A stretch of DNA of 64,000 bases from Ephydatia muelleri (lineage: Eukaryota > Porifera > Demospongiae > Spongillida > Spongillidae), in assembly GCA_013339895.1 (NCBI GenBank), contig JABACO010000008.1, forward strand, positions 2,463,618 through 2,527,617, read 5' to 3'. Below the pieces are notes generated by a model that ran no database searches, was not told the origin of the DNA, and was given only the letters and a program-made list of their open reading frames with translations. How positions within the stretch are numbered: the stretch's first letter is position 1; every line of letters starts with the position of its first letter. A program made the position numbers and the translations under genes. Below are positions 36,701 through 48,692 of this stretch, in pieces.

Positions 36701-38164
36701 TACAGGCGATCAGCAAAACTACCTGAACCCAGGGATCATACATTTTCCTTTGGTCAAAGCATGCATTTGTGACAGTTGATAGCATTACTGTTGCAAGCAG
36801 GGCGCGCATGCGAAACTTTCAACAGTCTAATAAGTACATGTACCTGTATTGTACCTGTACATGTAGATCTACTAAGAAACAGTTGCACTTCTGTGATTGA
36901 TCCTTACATAACATTTTATTGTAACTAACCATGTAATAATAATCACTGTGATTGTCTTGCACATGTACATGTACACAAAGGATTTACAGTCAACAACCAC
37001 AGAATAAATCTATTTATGGTTAAAGGCCTGAAATGCCATACTGCACAATAGAAATCATACGTGTACATGTAGATGTTCTAGTTCATTTGCCTGTGGAAGA
37101 TTGCAACAGATGAGTGTTGAACCACTCAGGATGTGCCCATTTCTTTTCTTTGAGTTAGTCAGTATCAAAATGGATGGTGAAACTTCGTGCAATGTAATGC
37201 ACCTACAGTGTATCGTAGATCCAAATGCATGGGCTGTGTAGTGAGCGTTCTACCAAGGAAAACTACATGTATATATACAAATCTGTCTCGAAGGATTTGA
37301 TGCAATTGAAGGGAATGTTAGCTGCATGCCATTTCAAGGTTCCCCATTCCCCCATCCATGACGATATAGTGAAATGAGGGCAGCGTGAAGAGACTGCCAG
37401 GAAATTCTAGACCCTGTTCTAAGCCTCTACATCTACATGTACAGTGTACATGTACATGTATCTATCGAAACAATCATCATTTCTACCACGTACACTGTAC
37501 TAGAGATGTAGGCGTACAATCCAGAAGTACAGTGTACTTGCATCAATGGCAGCCTCTGAACCCTCCAGTGTACTTCATTGTTGCATCTATTGTTCAACGG
37601 CCACCACAAGACATGCAATTGCAAATTTGGGATTATTGCAAAACAGCAATGCAATTCAGACCTTCGTCATCGGTAGCTTTTTGCAACATAAGACACTTGT
37701 GATGAATACAATTACTTTTTTTTCCCTTCGAAATGATAATTTATGTATTTTTTGTAATTTGCATGTTAATATTCGCAATGCATAATACAATTTGTAAACT
37801 GGTGTTACATGTATAAAATAAAGTGCACTATAGCGTAATATACATGTACATGCATATTACATGTACTATAGCTTACACCGGGTATGCATCTTGTGTGATC
37901 ATTCAAATATGACATTTGCATGTTATTTATGTAGGTGTTGGCACATTCTCAGCATGGATAAAATCTCAGAGAGAATCGGTGTCAACAGACGAGTCCTCCC
38001 CAGGCCAGAGTGCTCCCAGTGCTCGTCAGGACAGGTTGCTTCAAAGTGAGGTGAAGGAGCTGCAAGGGAAAGTGGCATCTTTGGAGAAAGAAAACTATGA
38101 ATCAAAACAGCAATTGGCCAAGTACATTGAAGTAGATACAGATGTCGTCAGACGAGCACGGCAG
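33731..38164 (+). pseudogene. OPA1: OPA1-like mitochondrial dynamin N-terminus, copy 1 (exons 1-3, truncated)
   Basis: Exons 33731-34018, 34730-34820 and 37935-38164 join in frame (203 codons). Exon 1 encodes an Arg/Ser-rich, acid-poor mitochondrial presequence followed by one membrane segment (YLIVFGLPAGVLFY). Exon 3 encodes a coiled coil (LQGKVASLEKENYESKQQL). This matches the layout of OPA1/Mgm1, the inner-membrane fusion GTPase, before its GTPase domain. The fourth exon found in copy 2 is missing because the block is cut at 38626. Frames are intact, but no GTPase can follow, so it is probably non-functional. A chimeric transcript is not excluded. Confidence 0.6.
34291..34328. repeat. Short hairpin in OPA1-like intron 1
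   Basis: GGCGCTGAATTTGTA pairs with TACATTTCAGCGCC around a short loop. The same hairpin is kept in copy 2 near 52581-52618. Confidence 0.6.
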
Positions 38165-38625
38165 GTTGGTTTCTCCACAGATCATTTGTGGACATGTACT
38201 ATGCTTTGTACAGGTACACATGCAGATCAACTGTACAGTATGCAGTAGGTCATGATTGATCACCCAGTAATGATGCCATTTTAACACCACACCCCTTCAG
38301 ATTTGTTACATATGTTTGTTGTTGAGAAGTTACACATGTTTGTCTTTGGGAAAGTGACCACTAAAATTATCACCTCTCTGCCCTTATCTGATCTACTAAA
38401 CACCTACTCAAACACCTGCAAAGTTTGTAATGTATATAAAAAATCTTTTATTCTCACTTACATTAAGTCATTTTGTCATAATACTAAATATTATGATTAT
38501 GTGCTTGTTTATTTATTATACATGAGTTATTCATACACATTATTTCAGCAAAAGTATTTTTGGCATTATAAAATCAGCCTGGCTGAAAAGCGAGTGTACT
38601 TTAGCTTCTCTGTACTATATAATTC

Positions 38626-39745
38626 CTTTTTATTAGCGCCTTAGACGTTTCATACAAGAAAAGAATCAAAATGACTCCTTGGGCAAGAAGAATGAAGCCA
38701 GGTGACCCACGAATGGCAATTGAGCTGTGAACAAAGATTTTTTGTTAAATGTCCAATTTGAATAGCCTTGATGTGCTGACTACACTTTTAATGTCACTTT
38801 TGTGTCAAATCTACTTGTACATAATAGCACAGAATAGTAGACAAATAAGCTAATAGTATGAACCCATAATCTTAGATGCATTATAAATTAAAAACTTACT
38901 TGTCACTGATTATCTGCATTAATGGAATTGGTGGCTAGTGGCTAGGTGGATCTGTTATCCATGTCCAACTTGGTTACACAATCATGCAGTAGTGTAATAC
39001 GCATACATGTATCTCCCAAAAGTATGCATCTTTTACAGCCATACAAATTACTAAAGTAATGCAATTAATTGTAAACAAAGTAACTACTAAGCCTGAGCAC
39101 AGGCCCACATAAATGCTGTCATCACTTAGGTGAAACCAATATGTCAAAGCAATGATCTCTTGTGTGATTTAAGCAATGGAAAGCTTCAGCTTTGACTACC
39201 AACATTAGTGGTGCTGTGAGGTGGACTAACCAGTTATACAAATAAAAAGTAGCAACATTCATTTCATAGCTTAGACTGAGCACACCACTGACTCGCACAA
39301 TGAACTTTCTTTCTTCATAATGTGTATGCTAACATCATGACTCATAATGCATGCAAACAAATCAATTTTTTACATTTTAGGGCAATAAGTATAAAGATAT
39401 CAGGTGCTCCACTATCTGTTCGCTGCGCATCAAAAAAGGTTCTTGCTGATTTAAGCAGTGGATCCTTTGATCCTTGGCTTGAATGCAGCTCTGTTTGTCT
39501 TCCGAATGCAACAGCAAGGATGCTCTGCATTGTAAAGACATCTAAATGGCTACAGAAAGATTATTTAATCAATGAGCATGGCCATGGTGATACCTGCCAG
39601 AGCTATAACTTCAGTGTAGACCTTTGTCTAAGCATTTTATCAGATCATACTGAAGACTTCCACTTCCTTCTGTTTCCTACAAACTTCCACAAGCACTTAC
39701 TAGAAATATTAATATTTACTGTAATTACGTTCTGACACAGAATTA
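38626..39745 (-). pseudogene. Third P450 fragment, inverted (exons 7-8)
   Basis: Exon 7 homologue at 39549-39374 (176 bases, same length as in the full gene) has the same acceptor and donor contexts and an open frame ([19 protein letters not shown]). Exon 8 homologue starts at 38724 (acceptor TCACAG). It loses bases and frame within CTTGCCCAAGG... and is cut near 38626. It lies opposite in orientation to the second fragment at 42.6-45.3 kb and may be its missing half. Confidence 0.8.
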
Positions 39746-41683
39746 AAAAAAAAACATATACACAGTCTGCATTGTTTTTCCTCTTTCTTTTGAAGTTTGT
39801 TTTTGTGATAAACTATTTATTCAACTGCAGTGCAATTTGCTTATTTAGCTTCGTTTCTTGCCTATATAGCATACATTGTTTAGTTTTGCACCGATTCGTT
39901 CTGTCAGTGAGATCAGTGGCTATGGGCATTTTAGGGGGGAATTAGACCAACAAACAAGAGTTGCACACACTGCCAACTTTCCTGCTGGTCCATTTGCATA
40001 GTACATAGATGAACTGAAATGTCTACATTAGCTGGCAGACACACACATACAAACACACACATACACTAACACACATTCACACACATGCCACGACAATGCC
40101 TCGTGTCACTATATACATACACACACCACAGCATTTACGTATTCAGTTGCCAATGCCCCCCAAAAAGGCCAAAAAAGGAAGATGGATTGTAGTATCTTAG
40201 CTAAATAACCTCTACTTGACACAACCTGCCTCATTATATGCTAGCTACCACTAAAGATCACTGCTTAGTTGGACACAAATCTTTGACTGCTCGCTACCAT
40301 CATCAATACGCAACTGAGGAATAGTTCTTTCACTTGGCCTAATGTATTTCCACTCAGCACAACCATGAATGTGAAAGACAAAACATGCCAGATTTTTTGT
40401 TCGATTCTACCATAAACAAGAGTGTATCTTATTTCCAAAAATATATATATGTAGTTAGAGAAATGGCAAACAAATTAATAATTAATTCCAACTGTGCATA
40501 CGGTAAACAATTTGTATTGTGAAGGACTCTGATGATGGTGTCAACAGTTTGAGGCTATTATCAATCCTTTCAGGTGAGCTTTGCACTAATACATTCATTT
40601 ACATCTGCAATCTGGTCATAGTCAGCAACAAAATGGCTACAAGAGAACCACTGTGCAGGAAGCAGATGATTGATTGCTGACCTTAGCATACTCGGATGTG
40701 GCAGTTGAGATGTTGGTAGATATTCATATTATGAATATTGATGCCCAGTCATAAGCCAGCCACACTGCTGATGCCATACTATGCTAGCAGAACAGAAAGG
40801 AAATGAAAGCATTCAGTTGTCGAAGGAAAAGATGCTTTATTCATTCCCTTGTCGTTTCTGTCTATGGGGTCTTAGGCTATGCATGATGCACAGTTCCCTG
40901 GCTGACGATTGCAGTGAAGGGGACAAGTCCTATTCTGAAGTCATGGGATGGGTTTGTATCAGGAATGCCATGGGTTTTGAAATATTATGTGCTAGTCAAA
41001 TGGAGGAGTGGACACAGCAAGGAACTGGTACAGGCCTTCCTATTTTTCTTCTATTATGCAAAACACATAACATTCTCAGAGATTTTGATCTTTGAAATTT
41101 ACACTACATCTATGTATTATGCAGGTTTATGTGGGTTTTGTATCAGGTTGCTTGCAAAGTGGAACTTTTATACAATCTCACACTGCACGGCTGCAATCTG
41201 GCATACTTCAAAGCATCTTGCACTAATAGCCAGTCTGCAATACATTGTATCCAATTAAGTCCTCAGTCTTCATGGTATGCTCCAGAGACCTCTCTTCAAG
41301 AGCAGTTCAGCACTAGCCACACCATCAAGGGAAAAAAGACAGAGGTATAATCACTACATTCCACAGACTCTAGCTGTGCATGAATATCCACTGTAGCGAG
41401 GAGTGCTTTGGTTAGTATTGTGGGATCACTGCATTGATGCTAAGATCAGACGATTTCAGGATATACAGCTCCAAGGGTATTTTCAACTGCCAAAAATATA
41501 TCGCAGAAGAGAAGATGACGTCTTTTACAACTATAGGCTCAGTATAAATGCATATTTGTGAAGAACTCATAAAAACTTAAATGGAACAATGTACATGAGA
41601 TTCGATGTAAACTCGTTCTTTCAAGCAGCTCTGCCCGCAGGAAAGAAATGAAAACAAGTTTGATGTCGTGTACGTTATTTGTT
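39746..41683. other. Unassigned sequence
   Basis: Contains CA-rich stretches at 40030-40130. No convincing gene is seen. Open frames at 40781-41350 lack family features. Confidence 0.4.
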
Positions 41684-42218
41684 CACGTCCGCATACGTTA
41701 GTCGCGATAAATCGTTATATATCGCGGCCCCTGTACCCCCTCCCTCGTTACCCATCGTGCGTGCGTGTGTGTATGTGTAGGTGTGCGTTTGCTAGTGTGT
41801 GTGCGTTGATTACATGTTAACTTTATCAGACTAGTATGTTCTTGGATTTAAAGTTGCAACATTTATTATTGGCCAATGGAGAGGTGGGGGTGGGAGGGGG
41901 GGGGGAACACTCAATGGCAATGGCACAGATCTTAAGAAGATGTCATACTTCACGTCCGCATACGTTAGTCGCGATAAATCGTTATATATCGCGGCCCCTG
42001 TACCCCCTCCCTCGTTACCCATCGTGCGTGCGTGTGTGTATGTGTAGGTGTGCGTTTGCTAGTGTGTGTGCGTTGATTACATGTTAACTTTATCAGACTA
42101 GTATGTTCTTGGATTTAAAGTTGCAACATTTATTATTGGCCAATGGAGAGGTGGGGGTGGGAGGGGGGGGGGGAACACTCAATGGCAATGGCACAGATCT
42201 TAAGAAGATGTCATACGG
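41684..42218. repeat. 267-bp tandem duplication
   Basis: 41684-41950 and 41951-42218 are nearly identical, differing mainly by one base in a G-run. Each contains a GTGTGC-rich stretch and a G-tract (GTGGGGGTGGGAGGGGG) near 41885 and 42152. Confidence 0.95.
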
Positions 42219-42654
42219 CATTGTTAAATAAATAATTACATTCTGATCTGATTTGTTCGTACGTGCGTGTGCCCGAAACGGCAGCAAAGCGACCTGCTAG
42301 CCCAGCTTCAAAGGTATTAGCATATTCCTTACTGGCATCCATTGTATCCATGGTAATTACTTATTACGAATGACACGAGCACAGGTTGTAGGCAGTGTCA
42401 AGAGATAAGTATCAATCAGTGCTGCGAATTTGCACGAAGAGAATTACGCACATTGCATTAAATTGTCTATTATTTATCGTTTTAATTGACGTAGGTGAAC
42501 AAGTGTTACGTTTAGTCCTTGCTGCTTTGCAATACCTCCGCGTTGCATGATACAGTTATAATAACATCATTACATTTATTCATTGTTACGTAGTTTTTTT
42601 CGAGCATTGTATTTGTATATGTTTATTGGCATTTCTTGAATATCTTACATGCAG

Positions 42655-45270
42655 GATCATTTTGCTATGATGCAAATACTACATGACACTTATGGAGATG
42701 TTTCTGGGTGAGTTTATGAACCCATTTTGTATTTATTACATCTAATTTTCATTATTTGAGCATTCCTTGCTGGGTTTTTTGAAACTTACTCTTTTAACAA
42801 AAAGAAAAGTATGCTTACACTTACATGTATTAGTAGATTTGAACTAGAACATGATATTACTTAGCTGTTGCATTCATCTGTATCACTGGGGTTGTTATGC
42901 ACTGTACTAGTATCAATTAGTGATACATGTTTGAAGTGCTTTTTTTTAATGTGATTTTTTTATTTGTGAAGTGTAGATGTCACAATAATCATTATGACCA
43001 TAGTTGGTAGATAACCAGCCAGAAATACAATACTCACAATATGTATGCTAACTATTACCAATAAAGTGATCACTTCAGCCTTTGATAATATTATGCACTT
43101 TGCCATACCCTTTTGCGCAGTGTATACAATTATCATACATATTTAGGAACAGCATACATTACTACAATACAGTGCATTTATACTAGTGCATTTATACTAG
43201 AATGGAAATTCAGCATGGCAAAGAGACATTCACTGTTCATTCTTACTGCCCCAATAGCTGATTTAATTGCTTAGAATATGGCTGTTCTATGTGAGCCAGT
43301 TTGAAGTAATTGCTCTAACATTGCAGTGATGATTGAAGTCTGTTCATGGTATAAATTTTAGAGGCACTAGATGTATGATTTGGTGATAGTCTTACAAGTC
43401 GTTTTCTGAACTACTATTCGTAAGGGCAGACGGATTATATCAATTGCACCATTATCATTTATTTTGATCATGTCTGACACCATGCATTTTGTTTCCAGGT
43501 CAGCGGAAATATATCCATAGTGAATTACAACAAAAATCATACATCATACGAATCCTTAGTCTTGTAGATTGATCGATTTGAGAAACATAACACAATATAT
43601 TCCACAGCTTTTACATTGGAGCAATGCCAGCAGTGGTGATTGCAGATCAGGAACTCTTGAAATTGGTGCTAGTGAAGGAATTTGTTTCATTCTCTGACCG
43701 TATTGTAAGTTTAAGGGTTTTTGTGATATGCATATTGCACATTGGGGTTTACGGCACTGCAAGGAGATTGGAGGAGATGCATTGTATTGTTATGTGTACT
43801 GGTACACAGAATATCATCTTTGTTGCTAATATGTCCACAGTTCATGAAAATAGCTTTAGCTATCATTTCCTCCTCCTTCGCATTGCCTCTTTCCACAATT
43901 CTTTGGTAGGTATTGAAGATGGGGGGGCCTGCACTTCACAATGGTCCTTCTGCCAGGCCAGTTTAATTAATGTATTTCTTTATACTAACTCAATTCTGAT
44001 TGCAATATTTTGGATCAATCAGATATGTAACACATTTGTTGCAAGGTTCCAGGCCACCTCTTTGCTAACTCTTTCTCTTAGCAAATAACATCAGTGAAAG
44101 TAGTATTGTTTAACTGATCACATTCCTAGCCTGAGTTACACATCTCTATCACAATTTCTCAGAAATACAAAGTCACAATATCTCTGCATAATAATGGGAC
44201 GCATGATTTGGTGAAACAATGGATGCATGAAGTTAACCCATTTCTGGCAATGGGTTTACTTCATGCACATCGGTTGCGATGTTCATTGCTTTGAGACTAA
44301 GCAATAATATGACAGGTATTAATCATGTCAGGAGCTCGTGTGATACGAAAACCCATGTAGTTCGCATACATTGCTATAGACAGTTGAAATGTGAATGCAT
44401 GCTTTATTCCCTGAGCGTCTAATATAATCATGGTATTCCTTACAAATTCAAGTAGCTAACAATGTGCTGTATTGTAAGACTGGATTAGAGATGAAAAGGA
44501 TCCTATCTTATCAGGAATGCATTTCATTAAGAAACCCCAAGAAACTCATTACTAGTGTAGAAAGTTCAAATGTGAACGAAGTGTTTATTTTTATTGCATG
44601 TAGAATCTCAAAATCACAACTTGTACACATTCAAGAAACAACCATGTTATATAGTTTTTTGCCTTTTATTAAAAACATATGCCACCAAGAAACTATGTAA
44701 TTCACATACTTTGCTATATTCAGTTCAAATGTGAATACATATTTATTCTTTGATCATAACCCATAAAATCTCAAATAGCTACAAGGGTGGTATTTTAAGA
44801 TCAATTACAGATGAAGCTTCTTATGATGAATACAATCCATGAAGATATCTAAAAACTCTCCTATACCAGAAAGGTCTTAATAAGTTTCATCCCTGCATGC
44901 ACCAGGATTTTCTTGTTCGTGGTTTAGATGAAAAACTTGATCTCCCACCTGGTTTACTAGTCAGCAAAGGGGAAAATTGGAAGAATTCTCGTCAAGCTAT
45001 TTTGCCCACATTCACTGGAGGCAAACTGAAACAGGTAAAAGTTTAACGTTTCTAAGTGACACTTTCTCCATTGTAATACCTTTTTAATGTGTCATTTATG
45101 TAATAACAAGCTCAACTGATTCAAGCACACATTATAAGCAATTGTCCTCCAAAGTAATAACAACTTTTTATTGGTTATCAGATGGTCCCTGTTGTCCAGA
45201 CATGTGTGGATAAGCTTCAAACAGTCTTGAAACAGTTTGCAGACAATGGAGAGGCAGTTAACATCAAAAG
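42655..45270 (+). pseudogene. Second P450 fragment (exons 3-6)
   Basis: Four exons match exons 3-6 of the full gene in length and phase: 42655-42707, 43608-43704, 44906-45034 and 45182-45270. All are open and all have GT-AG borders. Residues differ conservatively (for example DFLVRGLDEKLDLPPG versus [16 protein letters not shown]). The membrane anchor, I-helix, K-helix and haem exons are absent in this orientation, so it cannot make a P450. Intron 2 lacks the Ginger-like element and intron 4 lacks the retroelements seen in the full gene. Homology ends about 45700, just before a hairpin. Confidence 0.85.
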
Positions 45271-45716
45271 GTGACATCAGTATTCAAAATGTGTAGCAGC
45301 TAACTGTATTAAATTGTATTTGATGAAGTTAGGGTGAATATATTGATTCACTTCATGAAAAATATGCAGCATTGTTAATGCATCCATGATTGCTAGCATT
45401 TTACAGGAGCGGTTAATGTCCATGGTTACAATGATTGTTTTAACTGCAGTTTAATGTACTAATCGAGCATCATAAATCATTCAAGCCTTGTAATACATAT
45501 TGATAATAATTGTAATTATGACAAAATGTGAACTAATTGTATTATTAAATTAAGTAAGGATTGTGGAATTATTCTATGACTAAGCATCCCGTTTGCACCT
45601 TCTAAGGTTACAAATGTTGGATGGAAACGTTGCCACACCAATGATCACTTTTCATTGAGGAGTTCATTACGATTATATTATTACTAAACTATCTGACCTC
45701 AACACTTGTACCCTGT

Positions 45717-45882
45717 CTTTATCCGTTATGGAGATACAAGTGTGCAAAGAAATTGCATATTTCCCGGGCGTTACGCGCCATTAATGTATTACGAGGACGT
45801 CCTCGAGTAATACGTTAATGGCGCGTAACGCCCGGGAAATATGCAATTTCTTTGCACACTTGTATCTCCATAACGGATAAAG
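45717..45882. repeat. 166-bp near-perfect hairpin
   Basis: Arms 45717-45792 and 45807-45882 (76 bases each) are reverse complements with one mismatch seen. The 14-base centre contains the palindrome GAGGACGTCCTC. It sits at the end of homology of the second P450 fragment. Confidence 0.9.
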
Positions 45883-46520
45883 CAAAAATTAACGAACAGC
45901 AATAGCGGTAGGACCCTTCTACATAGGTACCTATTTTGAACCGATTTGGACACTCCTACCTGAAGATGTGGCCGTTTTGAACCCTACGGGGTATCGGACC
46001 TTGTAACGTCGGTACCCCGCAAGTGTAAGACACCAAAATGGATTGCCACTTATAGTAATGGTGTGGTATGTTGCGTTAAAAATAGGAACCTGATAGCGTT
46101 AATATTTCGGAAGATACATCGATTTAAATTTTATGTTATAAAATGAAATCCACAAGACCCATTTTCGTATAGAACGTTCCATATAAATCGATATAAATAA
46201 TATTATTATAATAATATTACAATTATAATTATAGTATGTTTAAAGTGAAAGTGGGAGGATGCTTGAGAGTAATACACAAATCAACCCCTCCGTACGGGGC
46301 AGGGTCGGATATATGTTGATACTCGCGTATAACAATACCAAATCCAACAGACCAAGTAAGGAAGCCATGTTTTAAAGTGGTCATTTCATGTCCACTACTG
46401 AACCTGTGCCTTATTTTTTGCATGAGCAGGTCCCAGTACCATCTTTTCAGAGTTCTGCTTAGTTTCGTGACTTATTTTGGTTTAGCTGTATAGCTAATGT
46501 GTGCATGTACATATTGTTCA
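45883..46520. other. Spacer after the hairpin
   Basis: An AT-rich stretch with ATAATATTATTATAATAATATT near 46198. No gene is seen. Confidence 0.4.
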
Positions 46521-46523
46521 TAT

Positions 46524-47850
46524 TTGACCCTTTAGGACCCTTGCTGTTTGCATTAGTCCTCCAGAAGTTGGTATCCAGCCTGGATGCTGCAGATGATGAA
46601 TCTGCTGAAATTCTTCTTCATACTTGGTACCTCGATGATGGAGCCTTGGCGGGCACCCGGCGCCCAGCTGTACTGTGTGCCTTGCATCTGATTGAGGAGT
46701 TGGGTCCTGCACTGGGCCTACATGTGAACCTGGCCAAGTGTGAGCTATTCAGCAGGAGGGGCAACACATCATTCAACCTGAGGTTGCTCTCGACTGCCCA
46801 ACCTGAGGTTGCTCTCGACTGCCCAACCTGGATATCCTTGGTGCACCAATTGAGGATTACCTACACTGTTCCAAGTTTATCGCTGGGAAGTGTGCTGAGT
46901 CCAGGAGGCTTCTGTCTGGTCTAGTGGATGTTGCTGCAGTTGACCTCCAGGTAGCAGTTATCCTGTTGTGCATGTGTGGTAGCTTCTGCAGGATGGTCAA
47001 CATAGCAAGGGTCACCCCATGCAGCCTAGGCCTCAGATGCTCTGAGTTCTTTTGATGAAGAGGTCAAGCAGTGCTTCACAATGTGCTCAGCCATCAATGT
47101 TACTGATGATCCCTCTCTCATCATTCTGCTGCTGCTTCCCTGTCATTCTCAGGCTTGGACAGTGCTGATAACATCCACCTACAGCAGGCAGTGGCAGACC
47201 CAGGTCTCCCTTTCCAATACCATCTCTGTCAATTCTGTTCAGCCCTCTCCCATTCCCCAAAAGGTCTTGTCAGGAATGATCCAAGCCCAACATTTCCACA
47301 TCTTGTTGGAGTCTTGCCTCCCTTGCCAATAGAGCTCGCCTCCTGTCAGTGGCAGCTCCTCATGCTTCCTCTTGGCTATCGTTAGTCCCTTCCCCTGGTT
47401 TGGGCTTACACCTGGAGTTGAATGAGTACTAGATGGCCATTAGGTGATGGCTGGGGTTGGATACTTTTGGTCAGTCAATGCTGCCCTGATACTGCTCTTG
47501 ATCCTCTTGGTCACCATGCTGTGACCTGCAGGCATGAGGGAGATGTGGTCATACACCATAATTGTCTAAGGGATGAGGTATTCGACCTCTGTTGTCGTGC
47601 CTACCTACATGTAAGTGTTAGTGTGGAGAGAGGTCACGGCCTCACCAGAGACCTTGCCCACACCAGGCCCACTGACATCCTTATTGCTGGCTGGGACAGA
47701 GGCAAACCTGCAGCGCTAGACCTGACCATCACTTCACCGCTCCATTCTGCCATCTTGAGCAAATCGTGTTGCCAGGCTAGTGCAGCAGCCCTTGCAGCTG
47801 AGGCCCGTAAGTTCCACTCAAATGGTCCGAAATGCCAAGAGTTGGGCCCA
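46524..47850 (+). pseudogene. R2-type LINE fragment: RT palm to endonuclease
   Basis: Begins inside the RT (DPLGPLLFALVLQKLVSSLD, then WYLDDGALAG) and runs through the thumb region. It continues to a C-terminal zinc site (CPDTALDPLGHHAVTC, about 47480) and an endonuclease-like core (RPTDILIAGWDRGKPAALDL, about 47665). Stops and frameshifts are many, and a 25-base piece (CCTGAGGTTGCTCTCGACTG...) is tandemly repeated at about 46776-46826. At about 47850 it meets an opposite-strand RT fragment. Confidence 0.7.
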
Positions 47851-47854
47851 CTCA

Positions 47855-48115
47855 CATTTTCCAGCATTGATAAAAAGACCAAGTGGAGGACCCAGCTCCT
47901 GGATGATAGAAAAGACCTTTGCTTAGGCCCTGCAACCACACCATCATCAATGTACCATCTGTGGAATAGCAAACTGGAACACTCATTATCAGTAATGATG
48001 GCAGTGACCAGCTTGTGCAACACAAGGCAGAAGAACACGGGGCCTAGTGGATCACCCTGCTGGACACCAGTTTCTGACCCATGGGATGCCACAAAGTAGG
48101 GTGTTGACCGTAACA
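47855..48115 (-). pseudogene. R2-type LINE reverse-transcriptase fragment, inverted
   Basis: The minus-strand frame reads VASHGSETGVQQGDPLGPVF, then WYIDDGVVAG, the RT finger/palm with the catalytic YIDD. It is fused head-on to the endonuclease part of the neighbouring plus-strand copy, so one long frame (48239-47634) covers RT and then antisense sequence. Confidence 0.65.
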
Positions 48116-48692
48116 CATTATTTTTATTATTCATACAAGAAAATGAACTGATTACTTGGTTGTTTTGTGTATTTGTTGGTTTGTCTTCATTCATGTATTT
48201 ATGTACTCCTACTCCAATAATAATAATAATACTATGCACGTAGAATGGCTCCGTGTTGTAAATGTAATGGCATAAATGCTCGTTGCAAGTCTTGCTCGTG
48301 TGTTAAGCAGAAACGACAATGTACCAACTGTTTCCCTGGCAGACACGGCTATTGTTCAAATCGTTCGTTCCATCATACAATTTCATCCCAATCTTCTCAG
48401 CTGCTTCCGGTTACTAGTAGTCAATTGTCGGCGGGATCAGATAATCATCCCAACCTTCTCAGCCGTTTCCTGTTCTCTGTGGTCAATTGTTGGCAGGATT
48501 AGATCATCCAAATTTGCAGTCTTCATCATCGCATCCAGAACAAATGCCCTGTCAGTCGCAAGAGGTACCGCAGCCACCTCCAGCTGCTGCACCGCAGCTG
48601 GCGTTTAGTCACCCGCAACCGCAGCTGCCGTTACCACCCTTTCTTCACCTTCGTCTCAGCCGCTTCCCCTATGGCTATCATCGACGTCATTA

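Larger units (their letters stand above)
33699..38626. repeat. Segmental duplication, copy 1 (OPA1-like 5' part)
   Basis: Collinear and highly similar, introns included, to 52010-56580. Differences include a 717-base segment only here (36958-37674) and about 440 bases only in copy 2 (about 55933-56375). It ends abruptly at about 38626, where an inverted P450 fragment begins. Confidence 0.85.

Noticed and set aside
40781..41350. Overlapping plus-strand frames as a gene
   Set aside because: No domain, splice logic or start context supports them, and frames overlap without a favoured one.
47634..48239. A 201-codon minus-strand frame with an RT motif, as an intact gene
   Set aside because: Only its first part is RT. 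The rest is antisense to the endonuclease of a neighbouring LINE copy.
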